DNA of 64,000 nucleotides from JAZKID01 sp963714065 (GTDB lineage Bacteria; Pseudomonadota; Alphaproteobacteria; Rhizobiales; UBA4765), in assembly GCA_963714065.1 (NCBI GenBank), contig OY970226.1, forward strand, positions 310,001 to 374,000. Reading direction: 5' to 3'. Within the stretch, counting starts at the first letter, position 1. Each line of letters begins with the position of its first letter. The notes under the pieces are model-generated. The model was not told the origin of the DNA and did no database searches. It saw only the letters and a list, made by a program, of their open reading frames with translations. Below, one piece after another: positions 35,321 to 44,133 of this stretch. Made by a program: the position numbers and the translations under genes.

Positions 35321-36313
35321 ATGAAACCCCTCGCTCTCACCATGGGCGAGCCGGGCGGTATCGGCCCCGACATCACCCTGCTGGCCTGGCAACACTACGC
35401 TGCGAATAAGGGCGCACCCTTCGCCGTTTTTGCGGATTCCGCCTTGCTGCGCGCGCGCGCAACGCAGCTCGGTATTTCGCTGCCCATAGAAGAGACAAAT
35501 ATCGAAAATGCGGCGCGGGTTTTTCAAAAAGCCCTGCCGGTTATTCCTCTGCAGAATACCGTCGCCGCAAAAACGGGAACGAGCGAAATCGGAAATGCGG
35601 CGGCCGTCATTGAATCCATCACACGGACAGTCGAGGCCGTTCATAAGGGAAACGCGCGCGCAATCGTCACCAACCCCATCCAGAAGGCGACATTGCAGGC
35701 GGCCGGCTTCCCCGCACCCGGCCATACGGAATTCCTGGCCGCTCTCGATTCAAAACATACCGGCACAGAAAAGCGCGCTGTGATGATGCTCTGCTGCGAC
35801 GAGTTAAGAACCGTTCCGCTCACCATTCATATTCCCTTACGCGATGTGCCGCGCGCCATCGATACGGCCGGCCTGATCGAAACCGCGCAGATCGTTGCAA
35901 AGGCACTGGCAGAAAAATTCGGGATCGCGCATCCGCGCCTTGTCGTCTGTGGCCTGAACCCGCATGCGGGCGAAAACGGTTCCATCGGCGACGAAGAAAA
36001 AAAATATCTTGAGCCTGCAATCGCCAGGCTGCAAGCAAACGGCCTCGATGTTAAAGGTCCGCTCGCCGCAGACAGTCTTTTCCATGAAGCGGCACGCAAG
36101 ACCTATGATGCCGCAATCGCCATGTATCACGATCAGGCGCTGATCCCCGTTAAGACGCTGGCCTTCGAGCGCGCCGTCAATGTCACGCTGGGCTTGAGTT
36201 TCGTGCGCACCTCGCCCGATCACGGCACGGCGCTCGATATCGCAGGCACGGGCAAGGCAAGCCCTTACAGCCTGATCGAAGCGCTGAAACTGGCGGCGAA
36301 ACTGTCCGCGTAA
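35321..36313 (+). CDS. pdxA: 4-hydroxythreonine-4-phosphate dehydrogenase
   Basis: NAD-dependent metal enzyme of the DXP-dependent pyridoxal phosphate pathway. 330 residues from ATG 35321, four bases after the surA stop. Signatures: LTMGEPGGIGPDITLLAW at the N-terminus, TNPIQKATLQAAGFPAPGHTEFLA with the metal histidine, and VCGLNPHAGENGSIGDEE and MYHDQALIPVKTLAFE. Its place between surA and ksgA is the classical proteobacterial arrangement. Confidence 0.97.
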   Translation: MKPLALTMGEPGGIGPDITLLAWQHYAANKGAPFAVFADSALLRARATQLGISLPIEETNIENAARVFQKALPVIPLQNTVAAKTGTSEIGNAAAVIESITRTVEAVHKGNARAIVTNPIQKATLQAAGFPAPGHTEFLAALDSKHTGTEKRAVMMLCCDELRTVPLTIHIPLRDVPRAIDTAGLIETAQIVAKALAEKFGIAHPRLVVCGLNPHAGENGSIGDEEKKYLEPAIARLQANGLDVKGPLAADSLFHEAARKTYDAAIAMYHDQALIPVKTLAFERAVNVTLGLSFVRTSPDHGTALDIAGTGKASPYSLIEALKLAAKLSA

Positions 36314-36315
36314 CC

Positions 36316-37179
36316 ATGTCCCAGCTCGATAACCTCCCTCCCCTGCGCGATGTCATCGCCGCCTATGGTTTGAACGCGAAAAAATCGCTCGGTCAGAATT
36401 TCCTGTTCGATCTCAACCTCACGGCAAAAATCGCGCGCGTGGCGGGGCCGCTCGAAGGCATCACTGTCGTTGAAATCGGTCCGGGACCGGGCGGGCTCAC
36501 GCGCGCACTGCTCGCGCAAGGCGCAAAAAAAGTTATTGCCGTCGAGAAGGACGAACGCGCGATCAAAGCGCTCGAAGATATCGCCGCTTTTTATCCTGAA
36601 CGGCTACACATTATAAAAGGCGACGCGCTGGAATTCGATGCCGCAGCCTGTCTCGATAACGCGCCCGCACGCCTGATCGCCAATCTTCCCTACAACATTG
36701 CAAGCCCCCTGCTCGTGCAATGGCTGAACACCTCGCCGTGGCCGCCATGGTTCGAGAGCATGACGCTGATGTTTCAGAAGGAAGTGGCCGAGCGCATTGT
36801 CGCCCCACACGGCAATAAAACATACGGGCGCATCGGCGTATTTGCGCAAGCCATGTGCGATGCGCAGATCGCCTTCGACGTGCCTGCGCGCGCTTTCGTG
36901 CCGCCGCCGAAAATCACTTCTTCCGTGGTTTACTTCAAACCGAAACCTGAGGCGTGCGATGTGCCGCGCAAGGCGCTGCAAGATCTCACGCGCATGGCTT
37001 TCGGGCAGCGGCGGCGCATGCTGCGCGCCAGCCTGAAAGCCATTCCGGATATCGAGGCCATGCTTACCGCCGCTAATATCGATTCCACAAAACGCGCCGA
37101 GCAATTATCGCCACAGGATTTTGTGCGGCTGGCAAAAATTCTGGAACAGGATCATAATTTCCTTGTTATAAATCAATAG
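36316..37179 (+). CDS. rsmA: 16S rRNA dimethyladenosine transferase KsgA
   Basis: Dimethylates the two adjacent adenosines in helix 45 of 16S rRNA. 287 residues. GQNFLFDLNLTAKIARVAG, motif I VVEIGPGPGGLTRALL and the catalytic motif IV NLPYNIASPLLVQWL are present, as is the C-terminal domain with PPPKITSSVVYF and FGQRRRMLRASLK. It is the last gene of the lpt-surA-pdxA operon. Confidence 0.97.
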   Translation: MSQLDNLPPLRDVIAAYGLNAKKSLGQNFLFDLNLTAKIARVAGPLEGITVVEIGPGPGGLTRALLAQGAKKVIAVEKDERAIKALEDIAAFYPERLHIIKGDALEFDAAACLDNAPARLIANLPYNIASPLLVQWLNTSPWPPWFESMTLMFQKEVAERIVAPHGNKTYGRIGVFAQAMCDAQIAFDVPARAFVPPPKITSSVVYFKPKPEACDVPRKALQDLTRMAFGQRRRMLRASLKAIPDIEAMLTAANIDSTKRAEQLSPQDFVRLAKILEQDHNFLVINQ

Positions 37180-37227
37180 CTTACATAAACACTTCATATA
37201 TCAGATATTTTGATGATTTTCTTTCGC

Positions 37228-37256
37228 TTGATTGATCGATCGATTTCAGCTTAAAT
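37228..37256 (+). promoter_or_regulatory. Candidate promoter of the three-gene orphan operon
   Basis: TTGATT (37228-37233) and TTAAAT (37251-37256) with 17 bases between them. The spacer contains the palindrome GATCGATC. Start would be near 37263, 35 bases before the first ATG. Confidence 0.4.
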
Positions 37257-37297
37257 CATGTCTCCATTTCAGAAATCGATTTGAAGGAAAAATAGCC

Positions 37298-37684
37298 ATG
37301 ACAAGTGTTCCTCCCGTATCATTCGCATCCGCATGCTGCGTTGTGCATTTCCAGCTTCCAAAAAAAGGCGAAGAGCCTGCCAAGGATCTTCTGAACCAGA
37401 TCATAACAAAGCGCGCGGAATTGGAAGAGGTGCCCGAAGGCGAAGTGGCAGTCGCTTATAGAACCTGCCTGGCCAATGAACAGAGCGCGCTGGAGCATGT
37501 CCTGACGGAAGCAGATTATTTAGCCCTGAAGAGCCTCTATCCAAAAACCTATTTTGGAGATTATTTTTATGAAGGTGCAGCGCCCACTGAATTTGTGGGA
37601 AAAGTAGGATTTCCGAAATTTCAGTTCCTGCCGCACACCGTCGGTGATTTTCTGCAAAAATTCGGATCTGAAATTTCAAAATAA
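37298..37684 (+). CDS. Orphan protein, first gene of a three-gene operon
   Basis: 128 residues from ATG 37298, preceded by GAAGGA; the longer frame from 37232 covers the promoter candidate. No family recognised. Two adjacent cysteines (SACCVVHF) near the N-terminus and one at about 59; a helical acidic segment (about 25-60) and an aromatic-rich C-terminal half. No signal peptide or membrane helix. Begins MTSVPP, similar to MTSIAP of the third gene of the operon. Confidence 0.65.
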   Translation: MTSVPPVSFASACCVVHFQLPKKGEEPAKDLLNQIITKRAELEEVPEGEVAVAYRTCLANEQSALEHVLTEADYLALKSLYPKTYFGDYFYEGAAPTEFVGKVGFPKFQFLPHTVGDFLQKFGSEISK

Positions 37685-37699
37685 CATTCTGGAATTCAC

Positions 37700-38170
37700 A
37701 TGCGTTTATTGCCAACAAATAATATTGCCGCTTATGCGTTCGCGCCCACGCCCGTTCCGCAGAACGGCAATATTTATTTGCCGGTATATATGAAGAATGG
37801 CACCGTCATAAAAATCAATGATCTTAGCTCTCGTGAAATGGAAGAAAAAATTCGTGGCGCCTTGATCAAAAATTATACTGTCAACGAAGTGGGTGACGAA
37901 AGCTATCAAATCCACCAAGAGGGGCGGCCCGTACTGGGCGAGATAGACATCATAATGGATGTCAACAGTGTCATTGAACAGGCCAGAAGCAATTATAACG
38001 GCAATTATAAAATTCTGTCTGATGAATTTGCCTTGATCGCTCCGCTGTTTGCACTTTCGACAGAAGAGCTGAAAGAGCAGCTAAAGCCGCTTATGCTTAC
38101 CGACAGCGTAAGCGGTTCCAACTATATCAATGTCGTTCGTTTGTTGCAGAAAACTTACACAGGAGAATAA
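37700..38170 (+). CDS. Orphan protein, second gene of a three-gene operon
   Basis: 156 residues, 15 bases after the preceding stop. No family recognised. No cysteine, no signal peptide; N-terminal part proline/asparagine rich with beta-like NIYLPVYMKNGTVIKINDLS, then alternating helices with an acidic C-terminal half. Its stop is two bases before the next ATG, with CAGGAG within its last codons as ribosome binding site for the third gene, indicating translational coupling. Confidence 0.65.
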   Translation: MRLLPTNNIAAYAFAPTPVPQNGNIYLPVYMKNGTVIKINDLSSREMEEKIRGALIKNYTVNEVGDESYQIHQEGRPVLGEIDIIMDVNSVIEQARSNYNGNYKILSDEFALIAPLFALSTEELKEQLKPLMLTDSVSGSNYINVVRLLQKTYTGE

Positions 38171-38172
38171 GC

Positions 38173-38556
38173 ATGACATCTATCGCACCACTTAACCGTA
38201 CTGCCGAACCAACCTGCCCTGATTACGACCTTCTGCTCAAGAAAGCGCAAGAAGGCGTCAAACAGGAGAAGAAGATCAACGGCCTCACATTAAAAGAGAT
38301 GGGCGACGCCATCCGCAAAGAGCTTGGCTGTCAGGAACCTGTCTCGCCGCACACCAGCTCCAGCAAAAAACCGGACGAAAACCCGACACTGGAACTTGCC
38401 GATATCAGCAAAATTGAGCCTTTCTTTCCCAAAGGAACGGATTTGAGTAAGTATTTTGTTCAAACCGTACATGACACGTTTGGGCCGAAGGGATCTCCGA
38501 CAGTTGGTGTTAATAAAATCCCCTTAAACGATTTTTTGCGGAATGCGTATGAATAA
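38173..38556 (+). CDS. Orphan protein, third gene of a three-gene operon
   Basis: 127 residues. No family recognised. Lysine-rich N-terminal helix (YDLLLKKAQEGVKQEKKING), a serine/proline linker at about 55-70 (PVSPHTSSSKKPDENP) and a C-terminal part FFPKGTDLSKYFVQTVHDTF. No signal peptide. Followed 26 bases later by a strong intrinsic terminator, so the operon is a closed unit of three. Confidence 0.65.
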   Translation: MTSIAPLNRTAEPTCPDYDLLLKKAQEGVKQEKKINGLTLKEMGDAIRKELGCQEPVSPHTSSSKKPDENPTLELADISKIEPFFPKGTDLSKYFVQTVHDTFGPKGSPTVGVNKIPLNDFLRNAYE

Positions 38557-38582
38557 TCCGCTCTTCATAGCTTGATAGCTTG

Positions 38583-38611
38583 AAAACGCTCCCTTTACGG
38601 GAGCGTTTTTT
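38583..38611 (+). terminator. Rho-independent terminator
   Basis: AAAACGCTCCC and its exact complement GGGAGCGTTTT around the loop TTTAC, the right arm merging into a run of six T. It closes the orphan operon just before parE; the A-rich left arm could also work on the other strand, but no minus-strand gene ends here. Confidence 0.92.
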
Positions 38612-38638
38612 ATTGTCTTGTGTTACAAATCCGATTCG

Positions 38639-40717
38639 ATGAAAAAGAGAACCCAACATTGGCCGGACCTGTTCGAGACGCTCCCAAAAGCCGCACCGAA
38701 ACCAGTAAAAACCACGCCCAAACCCGTAAAAGCCGTGCCGAAACCGGCAAAAATCGAGAAGCCCGAAAAAGCCGAAAAAGGCAAATCCTCCGGCTATTCC
38801 GCAAAACATATCGAGGTGCTCGAGGGGCTCGAGCCCGTGCGCCGCCGCCCCGGCATGTATATCGGCGGCACCGACGAGAAAGCGCTGCACCATCTCTTTT
38901 CCGAAGTCATCGACAACGCCATGGACGAGGCGATCGCCGGCCACGCCACAACCATTGACGTTTCTGTCGCCGCCGACGGCTTCGTCACCGTGACCGATAA
39001 TGGCCGCGGCATCCCGGTCGACCCGCATCCGAAATTCAAGAATAAATCGGCGCTGGAAGTGATCATGTGCACGCTGCATGCGGGCGGCAAATTCGGCGGC
39101 GAATCTTACGAAACCTCGGGCGGCCTGCATGGTGTCGGCGTTTCCGTCGTGAACGCGCTGTCCGACAAGGTGATTGTCGAGGTCGCGCGCGAGCAGCAAG
39201 GCTATCGCCAGACATTCTCGCGCGGTATTCCCACCTCGAAACTCGAGAAACTGGGGCCGATGAAAAACAAGCGTGGTACTTCGGTGACATTTCATCCGGA
39301 CCCGCAAATTTTCGGCGCCAAGGTGAAGTTCGATCCTGAACGCCTATTCCGCATGTCGCGCGCCAAGGCCTATCTGTTCGGTGGCGTCGAAATCCGCTGG
39401 CATTGCGATGAGAGCCTGATTAAAGGCACGGAAATTCCGGCCGAGGATACGTTCAAGTTTCCCGGGGGCTTAAGCGATTTTCTGCAATCGCGCGTGGAAA
39501 AAGATTTGCTGGTGTCGGATCAGTTCTTCGCAGGCGCCACCGAAAAACGCTCGGGCCATGGCGCTGCCGAATGGGCGGTGGCTTTTGTGGTCGACGATGG
39601 CTCGAGTTCTTCCTATTGCAACACCATTCCCACGCCGGAAGGCGGCACGCATGAACAGGGCCTGCGCAACGCTCTCGTCAAGGGTTTAAAAGCCCATGGC
39701 GATCTCACCGGCAACAAGCGCGTGGCGCAGGTGACAGCCGACGACATGGCGATGTTCACCGCCAGCATGATTTCGGTGTTCGTGCGCGATCCGGAATTTG
39801 TCGGCCAGACGAAAGACAAGCTCTCCACACCGGAAGCCGGAAAAATTGTTGAAACACAAGTACGCGACGCCTTCGACCACTGGCTGGCCGACGACACCGC
39901 GCGCGCCGCGCGCGTGACGGATTTCCTGGTCGAGCGCGCCGAAGAGCGCCTGCGCCGCCGCCTGGAAAAAGATGTGGCGCGCAAGAGCGCGGTGCGCAAA
40001 TTGCGCCTGCCCGGCAAGCTCTCCGATTGCACACAGGCGGGCAGTCTCGGCTCCGAATTATTCATCGTCGAAGGCGATTCAGCGGGCGGCTCCGCAAAAC
40101 AGGCGCGCGAGCGCGCCAGCCAGGCCGTGCTGCCGTTGCGCGGGAAAATTCTCAACGTCGCCTCCGCTTCGCGCGAAAAATTCCGCGACAACCAACAGCT
40201 TTCGGATTTATTGCAGGCCTTGGGCTGCGGCACGGGCAGCGCCTACAAGGAAAGCGATTTGCGCTACGAGCGTGTCATCATCATGACGGATGCCGATGTC
40301 GACGGCGCGCATATCGCCTCATTGCTGATGACGTTTTTCTGGCGCGAAATGCCGCAGATGATCGATGAAGGCCATCTCTTCCTCGCCGTGCCGCCGCTGT
40401 ACCGGCTCTCGCATTCCTCGCAGATCGCATACGCGCGCGACGACGAACATATGCAAACGCTTCTGAAAACGCAGTTCGCCAACAAGAAGCCGGAAATTTC
40501 TCGCTTTAAAGGTTTGGGTGAAATGATGCCGGCGCAATTGAAGGAAACCACGATGAGCGCCAAATCGCGCCAGCTCTTGCGCGTCACCGTCGATATGGCG
40601 AAAAAAGTGGCAACCGAAAAAGTGGTCGAACGCCTGATGGGCACCAAGGCCGAAGCGCGTTACGATTTCATTCAGGAACGCGCCGCATTTGCAAGCGCTT
40701 CGGAGCTGGATGTTTGA
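38639..40717 (+). CDS. parE: DNA topoisomerase IV subunit B
   Basis: ATPase subunit of the decatenating type II topoisomerase. 692 residues from ATG 38639 (a TTG seven codons earlier is possible). An N-terminal tail of about 50 residues is lysine/proline/alanine rich with repeats of the type KPVKTTPKPVKAVPKPAK. The ATPase domain follows: VLEGLEPVRRRPGMYIGGTD, DNAMDEAIAGH, VTDNGRGIPVD, SGGLHGVGVSVVNALS. The TOPRIM region has IVEGDSAGGSAKQ and IIMTDADVDGAHI, and the C-terminus has RFKGLGEMMPAQL. SAGGSAKQ and the size indicate ParE rather than GyrB. The partner parC lies at 52.5-54.8 kb. Confidence 0.95.
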   Translation: MKKRTQHWPDLFETLPKAAPKPVKTTPKPVKAVPKPAKIEKPEKAEKGKSSGYSAKHIEVLEGLEPVRRRPGMYIGGTDEKALHHLFSEVIDNAMDEAIAGHATTIDVSVAADGFVTVTDNGRGIPVDPHPKFKNKSALEVIMCTLHAGGKFGGESYETSGGLHGVGVSVVNALSDKVIVEVAREQQGYRQTFSRGIPTSKLEKLGPMKNKRGTSVTFHPDPQIFGAKVKFDPERLFRMSRAKAYLFGGVEIRWHCDESLIKGTEIPAEDTFKFPGGLSDFLQSRVEKDLLVSDQFFAGATEKRSGHGAAEWAVAFVVDDGSSSSYCNTIPTPEGGTHEQGLRNALVKGLKAHGDLTGNKRVAQVTADDMAMFTASMISVFVRDPEFVGQTKDKLSTPEAGKIVETQVRDAFDHWLADDTARAARVTDFLVERAEERLRRRLEKDVARKSAVRKLRLPGKLSDCTQAGSLGSELFIVEGDSAGGSAKQARERASQAVLPLRGKILNVASASREKFRDNQQLSDLLQALGCGTGSAYKESDLRYERVIIMTDADVDGAHIASLLMTFFWREMPQMIDEGHLFLAVPPLYRLSHSSQIAYARDDEHMQTLLKTQFANKKPEISRFKGLGEMMPAQLKETTMSAKSRQLLRVTVDMAKKVATEKVVERLMGTKAEARYDFIQERAAFASASELDV

Positions 40718-40726
40718 TTACACTCC

Positions 40727-40767
40727 GTCATCACGAGCCCTGCGCAGCAGGCTCCTCGCAAGGACGA
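40727..40767. repeat. Divergent palindromic repeat, copy 9
   Basis: GTCATCACGAGCCCTGCGCA then GCAGGCTCCTCGCAAGGACGAC: nested hairpin GAGCC/GGCTC within family-like ends GTCATC...GGACGAC. It begins ten bases after the parE stop. The rest of the 253-base gap to 40970 shows nothing recognisable. Confidence 0.6.
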
Positions 40768-40970
40768 CGAGGAATTACTTTTTATCCGCCTAATGATCTG
40801 GACTTGGCTCATCTAGAAAACCTTAAATTTTTACCGAATTCTGCTTTAACCCCTCCCTCATCCTAAACGCTTTCTTCTCCCTGCCCTTTAAAATGCAATC
40901 GAAATTTCTCAGCCTTCTGAAGGGCTTGTGATGTAATTATGGAATAAAGGAGCCATAAAGGGGGCCGTGA

Positions 40971-41141
40971 ATGAACAAGAGAACCCTGCATATGATAGGG
41001 GGTTACGGCATTTTGCTGATCGCTTTCGCGCTGCTGGTGGGGCCGACGCTGATTTTGGCACAAATGCGGCATCCGCAATTCGTCGCCCTGACCGTCACCG
41101 ATGATGCACCCGTGGCTTTAAGTGCGCCTTCCGTGCAGTAA
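40971..41141 (+). CDS. 56-residue single-pass membrane peptide
   Basis: Short reading frame, ATG preceded by GGAG and GGGGG stretches, stop TAA. After a basic start (MNKRTLHMIG) comes one hydrophobic helix (GILLIAFALLVGPTLILA), then a 26-residue polar tail rich in A, V, T and P. It could be a small membrane protein or the signal peptide of a tiny secreted peptide. No homolog recognised. Supported by the ribosome binding site and the charge-hydrophobic-polar pattern only. Confidence 0.45.
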   Translation: MNKRTLHMIGGYGILLIAFALLVGPTLILAQMRHPQFVALTVTDDAPVALSAPSVQ

Positions 41142-41178
41142 TGCCTCAGTATTATTTCCCTCCTGTTTACAATAACCG

Positions 41179-41207
41179 TTGACAGAACCTGAATTTCACG
41201 CTGAATA
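41179..41207 (+). promoter_or_regulatory. Candidate promoter of the RhlE-type helicase gene
   Basis: A perfect -35 TTGACA (41179-41184); the -10 is weak (CTGAAT or TGAATA, 41201-41207). The ATG follows about 40 bases after. Confidence 0.35.
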
Positions 41208-41249
41208 AAGCGTAATCTTCTGCCTTTGTGCAGCTTTATTCAGGATCAT

Positions 41250-42602
41250 ATGCCTTTTTCCAAACTCGGCCTTTCGGCCAAGGTTCTGTCTGCCGTGGAA
41301 GCGGCCGGCTACAAGGAACCAACCCCCATCCAGCGCGATGCCATTCCGCCTATTCTGGCACGGCGCGACGTGGTGGGCCTTGCCCAAACCGGCACCGGCA
41401 AGACCGCAGCCTTCGTGCTGCCGATGCTGACAAGATTAGAGGGCGGCCGCGCGCGGGCGCGCATGCCGCGCACACTGATCCTGGAACCCACGCGCGAGCT
41501 TGCCGCGCAGGTGGAGGAGAATTTCACCCGCTACGGCAAGAACCACAAGCTCAACATCGCGTTGCTGATCGGCGGCGTTTCCTTCGGCGATCAGGATGCG
41601 AAGATCGTGCGCGGCACCGATGTTCTCATTGCCACGCCCGGCCGCCTGCTCGACCATTTCGAGCGCGGCAAGCTGCTGCTCACCGGCATCGAGATTCTCG
41701 TCATCGACGAAGCCGACCGCATGCTGGATATGGGTTTCATTCCGGATATCGAACGCATCTGCAAGCTGGTGCCCTTCACGCGGCAGACGCTTTTCTTCTC
41801 GGCCACCATGCCGCCCGAGATCCAAAAGATCACCAAACAATTCCTGTCCAATCCCGTACAGGTGGAAGTCTCGCAGCGATCCTCCGCCTCCGAAACCATC
41901 ACGCAGGCATTGGCCGCCTCCGGCAAGCTGCCCGCGGAAAAACGCGCGGTGCTGCGCGAATTGATCAAGGGCGCCGAGGATCTGCAAAACGCCATCATAT
42001 TCTGCAACCGCAAATCGGAAGTGGCGAATCTGCACCGCTCCCTCCTGCGCCATGGCTTCAAGGCAGGCGCCCTGCACGGGGATATGGACCAGAAATCACG
42101 CATGGCAACCCTGGAAGCCTTCCGCAAAGGCGAGCTGCCGCTTCTGGTCGCCTCCGACGTGGCCGCGCGCGGGCTCGATATCCCGGCCGTCAGCCATGTC
42201 TTCAATTTCGATATACCGCATCATCCGGAAGATTATGTGCACCGTATCGGCCGCACCGGCCGCGCCGGGCGCCTTGGCTCTGCCTTAACCATCGTCTCAG
42301 CAACTGATCATAAGTATCTGGAATTCATAGAAGAACTTATCGGCAGAAAAATCGAATGGCTGCCGGGGCACAAGTCGGCGTCGCGGCCCGAGGCGCCATC
42401 CAAAAATGAAGGCGCAAAACCTGCGCATGCGCGCAAACATACGCCCGAGCGCAAGGCGCACAACAAGCCTCGCCCTCCCGTGCGGCCCGCCAAACCGGCC
42501 CCTGCGGACAAGGATAGGGAAGAAGAAAACGGGTTTTCGGGCGAAATGCCCGCCTTCTTGCTGCGCAGCGTGCGCGAAAAAAGCAAACCGCTGAAAACTT
42601 AA
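41250..42602 (+). CDS. rhlE: DEAD-box RNA helicase, RhlE type
   Basis: ATP-dependent RNA unwinding in ribosome biogenesis or RNA decay. 450 residues from ATG 41250, which has AGGA five bases upstream and gives the family start MPFSKLGLSAKV. Motifs in order: Q motif GYKEPTPIQRDAIP, motif I AQTGTGKTAAF, Ia PTRELAAQ, II DEAD (VIDEADRMLDMGF), III SATMP, IV IIFCNRK, V ATDVAARGLDI-type (ASDVAARGLDIPAVS), VI HRIGRTGRAGR. The C-terminal 80 residues are a lysine/proline/alanine-rich disordered tail. Confidence 0.95.
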   Translation: MPFSKLGLSAKVLSAVEAAGYKEPTPIQRDAIPPILARRDVVGLAQTGTGKTAAFVLPMLTRLEGGRARARMPRTLILEPTRELAAQVEENFTRYGKNHKLNIALLIGGVSFGDQDAKIVRGTDVLIATPGRLLDHFERGKLLLTGIEILVIDEADRMLDMGFIPDIERICKLVPFTRQTLFFSATMPPEIQKITKQFLSNPVQVEVSQRSSASETITQALAASGKLPAEKRAVLRELIKGAEDLQNAIIFCNRKSEVANLHRSLLRHGFKAGALHGDMDQKSRMATLEAFRKGELPLLVASDVAARGLDIPAVSHVFNFDIPHHPEDYVHRIGRTGRAGRLGSALTIVSATDHKYLEFIEELIGRKIEWLPGHKSASRPEAPSKNEGAKPAHARKHTPERKAHNKPRPPVRPAKPAPADKDREEENGFSGEMPAFLLRSVREKSKPLKT

Positions 42603-42677
42603 AAACCTTTCTTAACCTGGTATTAGGCAGAAAATTTTATGGTTCCTTGTTGTCCCTGTGCGGGAAGCGAGGGTGGC

Positions 42678-43748
42678 GTGACCAAAGACGAACAGAACGA
42701 AGAATACGAACGCACCATCAGATTCGGTGAAACGGCGATCGGCCATCTCAAGGCCAATACCATGCCGGCCTATCCGCGCAATTATGAGCTTTGGTACACC
42801 TATGTATCGGGGCTGAACCCTGCCCTCAACCGCGCCATCAACGATCTTCTGAAAGCGCGCGGCCGAATTTCGGCCAGCGAAACCGAAAAGATTTACGAAG
42901 ACCATCTTTCGCCGCAGCGCTTTACCGACCAGGTGGAAGAAATCGGCCTGCGTATTTCCACGCATATGCAGGAAATGCTGAAAACCATCGGCGAAGCGCG
43001 CAGCGAGACGACCGCTTACGGCAAGAACCTGAACACCGCTTCGAGCGCGATCAGCCAGAGCACCGGCGATGTCGAAAAAATAAAAACCGTCGTCTCCAAG
43101 CTCATTCAGGATACGTTGCGCATGGAAAAGCGCAACAAGGAACTGGAAGAAAACCTGTCCACCTCGCAGGAGCAGATCAAGGACCTGAAAGTCAACCTTG
43201 AGACGATCCGCTACGAATCGCTGACAGACCCGCTCACGGCCCTGTCAAATCGCAAGCTTTTCGACCAGTCCATGCTGCGCACGATCGACGATTGCGAGCA
43301 GACCGGCAGGAAATTTTCGCTGCTGCTCACCGATATCGACCATTTCAAGAAGTTCAACGATACCTATGGCCACCAGACAGGCGACCAGGTGTTGCGCCTT
43401 GTAGCCTCGGTTCTGAAGCAGAACATCAAGGGGCAGGATATCGCCGCGCGTTATGGCGGGGAAGAATTCGCCGTCATCCTACCCGATACGGCGCTGGAGC
43501 ACGGCATTCGCGTTGCCGAGCATATCCGCGATGCCGTCATGGTGAAGGATCTCGTCAAACGCTCGACCAACGAGCGCCTGGGCCGCGTTACCATATCGGT
43601 CGGCGTCGCGACATGGATACAAGGCGATACGCCGCAAACCATGATCGAGCGCGCAGATGCGGCGCTCTACCGCGCCAAACGCACCGGCCGCAACAAGATC
43701 TGCGCCGAAAACGAAAACAGGAATCAGGACGGCACGGCCGTCGCCTAG
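42678..43748 (+). CDS. GGDEF diguanylate cyclase with helical N-terminal domain
   Basis: Makes c-di-GMP from GTP. 356 residues from GTG 42678, which has GAGGG close upstream and removes a cysteine-rich, unlikely leader; ATG 42639 is the alternative (369 residues). An N-terminal region (about 1-110) and a long coiled coil (about 110-185, KRNKELEENLSTSQEQIKDL) precede the cyclase domain: SLTDPLTALSNRKLF, LLTDIDHFKKFNDTYGHQTGDQVL and the active-site RYGGEEFAVILP. The residues where the inhibitory I-site RxxD sits read KGQD, so product inhibition may be weakened. No membrane helix, so it is cytosolic. Confidence 0.92.
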   Translation: MTKDEQNEEYERTIRFGETAIGHLKANTMPAYPRNYELWYTYVSGLNPALNRAINDLLKARGRISASETEKIYEDHLSPQRFTDQVEEIGLRISTHMQEMLKTIGEARSETTAYGKNLNTASSAISQSTGDVEKIKTVVSKLIQDTLRMEKRNKELEENLSTSQEQIKDLKVNLETIRYESLTDPLTALSNRKLFDQSMLRTIDDCEQTGRKFSLLLTDIDHFKKFNDTYGHQTGDQVLRLVASVLKQNIKGQDIAARYGGEEFAVILPDTALEHGIRVAEHIRDAVMVKDLVKRSTNERLGRVTISVGVATWIQGDTPQTMIERADAALYRAKRTGRNKICAENENRNQDGTAVA

Positions 43749-43756
43749 TTCTTCGC

Positions 43757-44113
43757 TTAATCCTTCACTTGAGCAGGCTGTAGCGAAATGGATTCGCCGC
43801 AGCCGCATGCTCCCGTCTGGTTGGGATTGTTGAAAACGAAGCTTTCTTTCAGCTTTTCCGTTTTATAATCGAGCTCCGTGCCGAGCAAAAACAGCACCGC
43901 TTTCGGATCGATATAAATCTGCACGCCCTTATCTTCGATCAACTCGTCTTTCGGGTCGATCCAGTCCAGCGCCTCGATCGTATAGGACATGCCGGCGCAA
44001 CCGCCATTCTTCACGCCAACACGCAGGCCCGCCTTTTTCATGGCACTTAAAAGCGTGCCGATACGTTTTGCCGCCGCTTCCGTCAGCGACATGATCTGCA
44101 TTTTGGGGCGCAT
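43757..44113 (-). CDS. sufA: Fe-S cluster assembly A-type carrier (SufA/IscA family)
   Basis: Small scaffold or carrier that hands Fe-S clusters to target proteins. 118 residues from ATG 44113, with MSLTEAAAKRIGTLL as the family start; the frame extends further but overlaps sufT. The three conserved cysteines are present: GGCAGMSY near residue 40 and CGCGES near the C-terminus. Last gene of the suf operon. Confidence 0.93.
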   Translation of the reverse strand: MRPKMQIMSLTEAAAKRIGTLLSAMKKAGLRVGVKNGGCAGMSYTIEALDWIDPKDELIEDKGVQIYIDPKAVLFLLGTELDYKTEKLKESFVFNNPNQTGACGCGESISLQPAQVKD

Positions 44114-44133
44114 GTTCACGAAATAGGGAGCCT

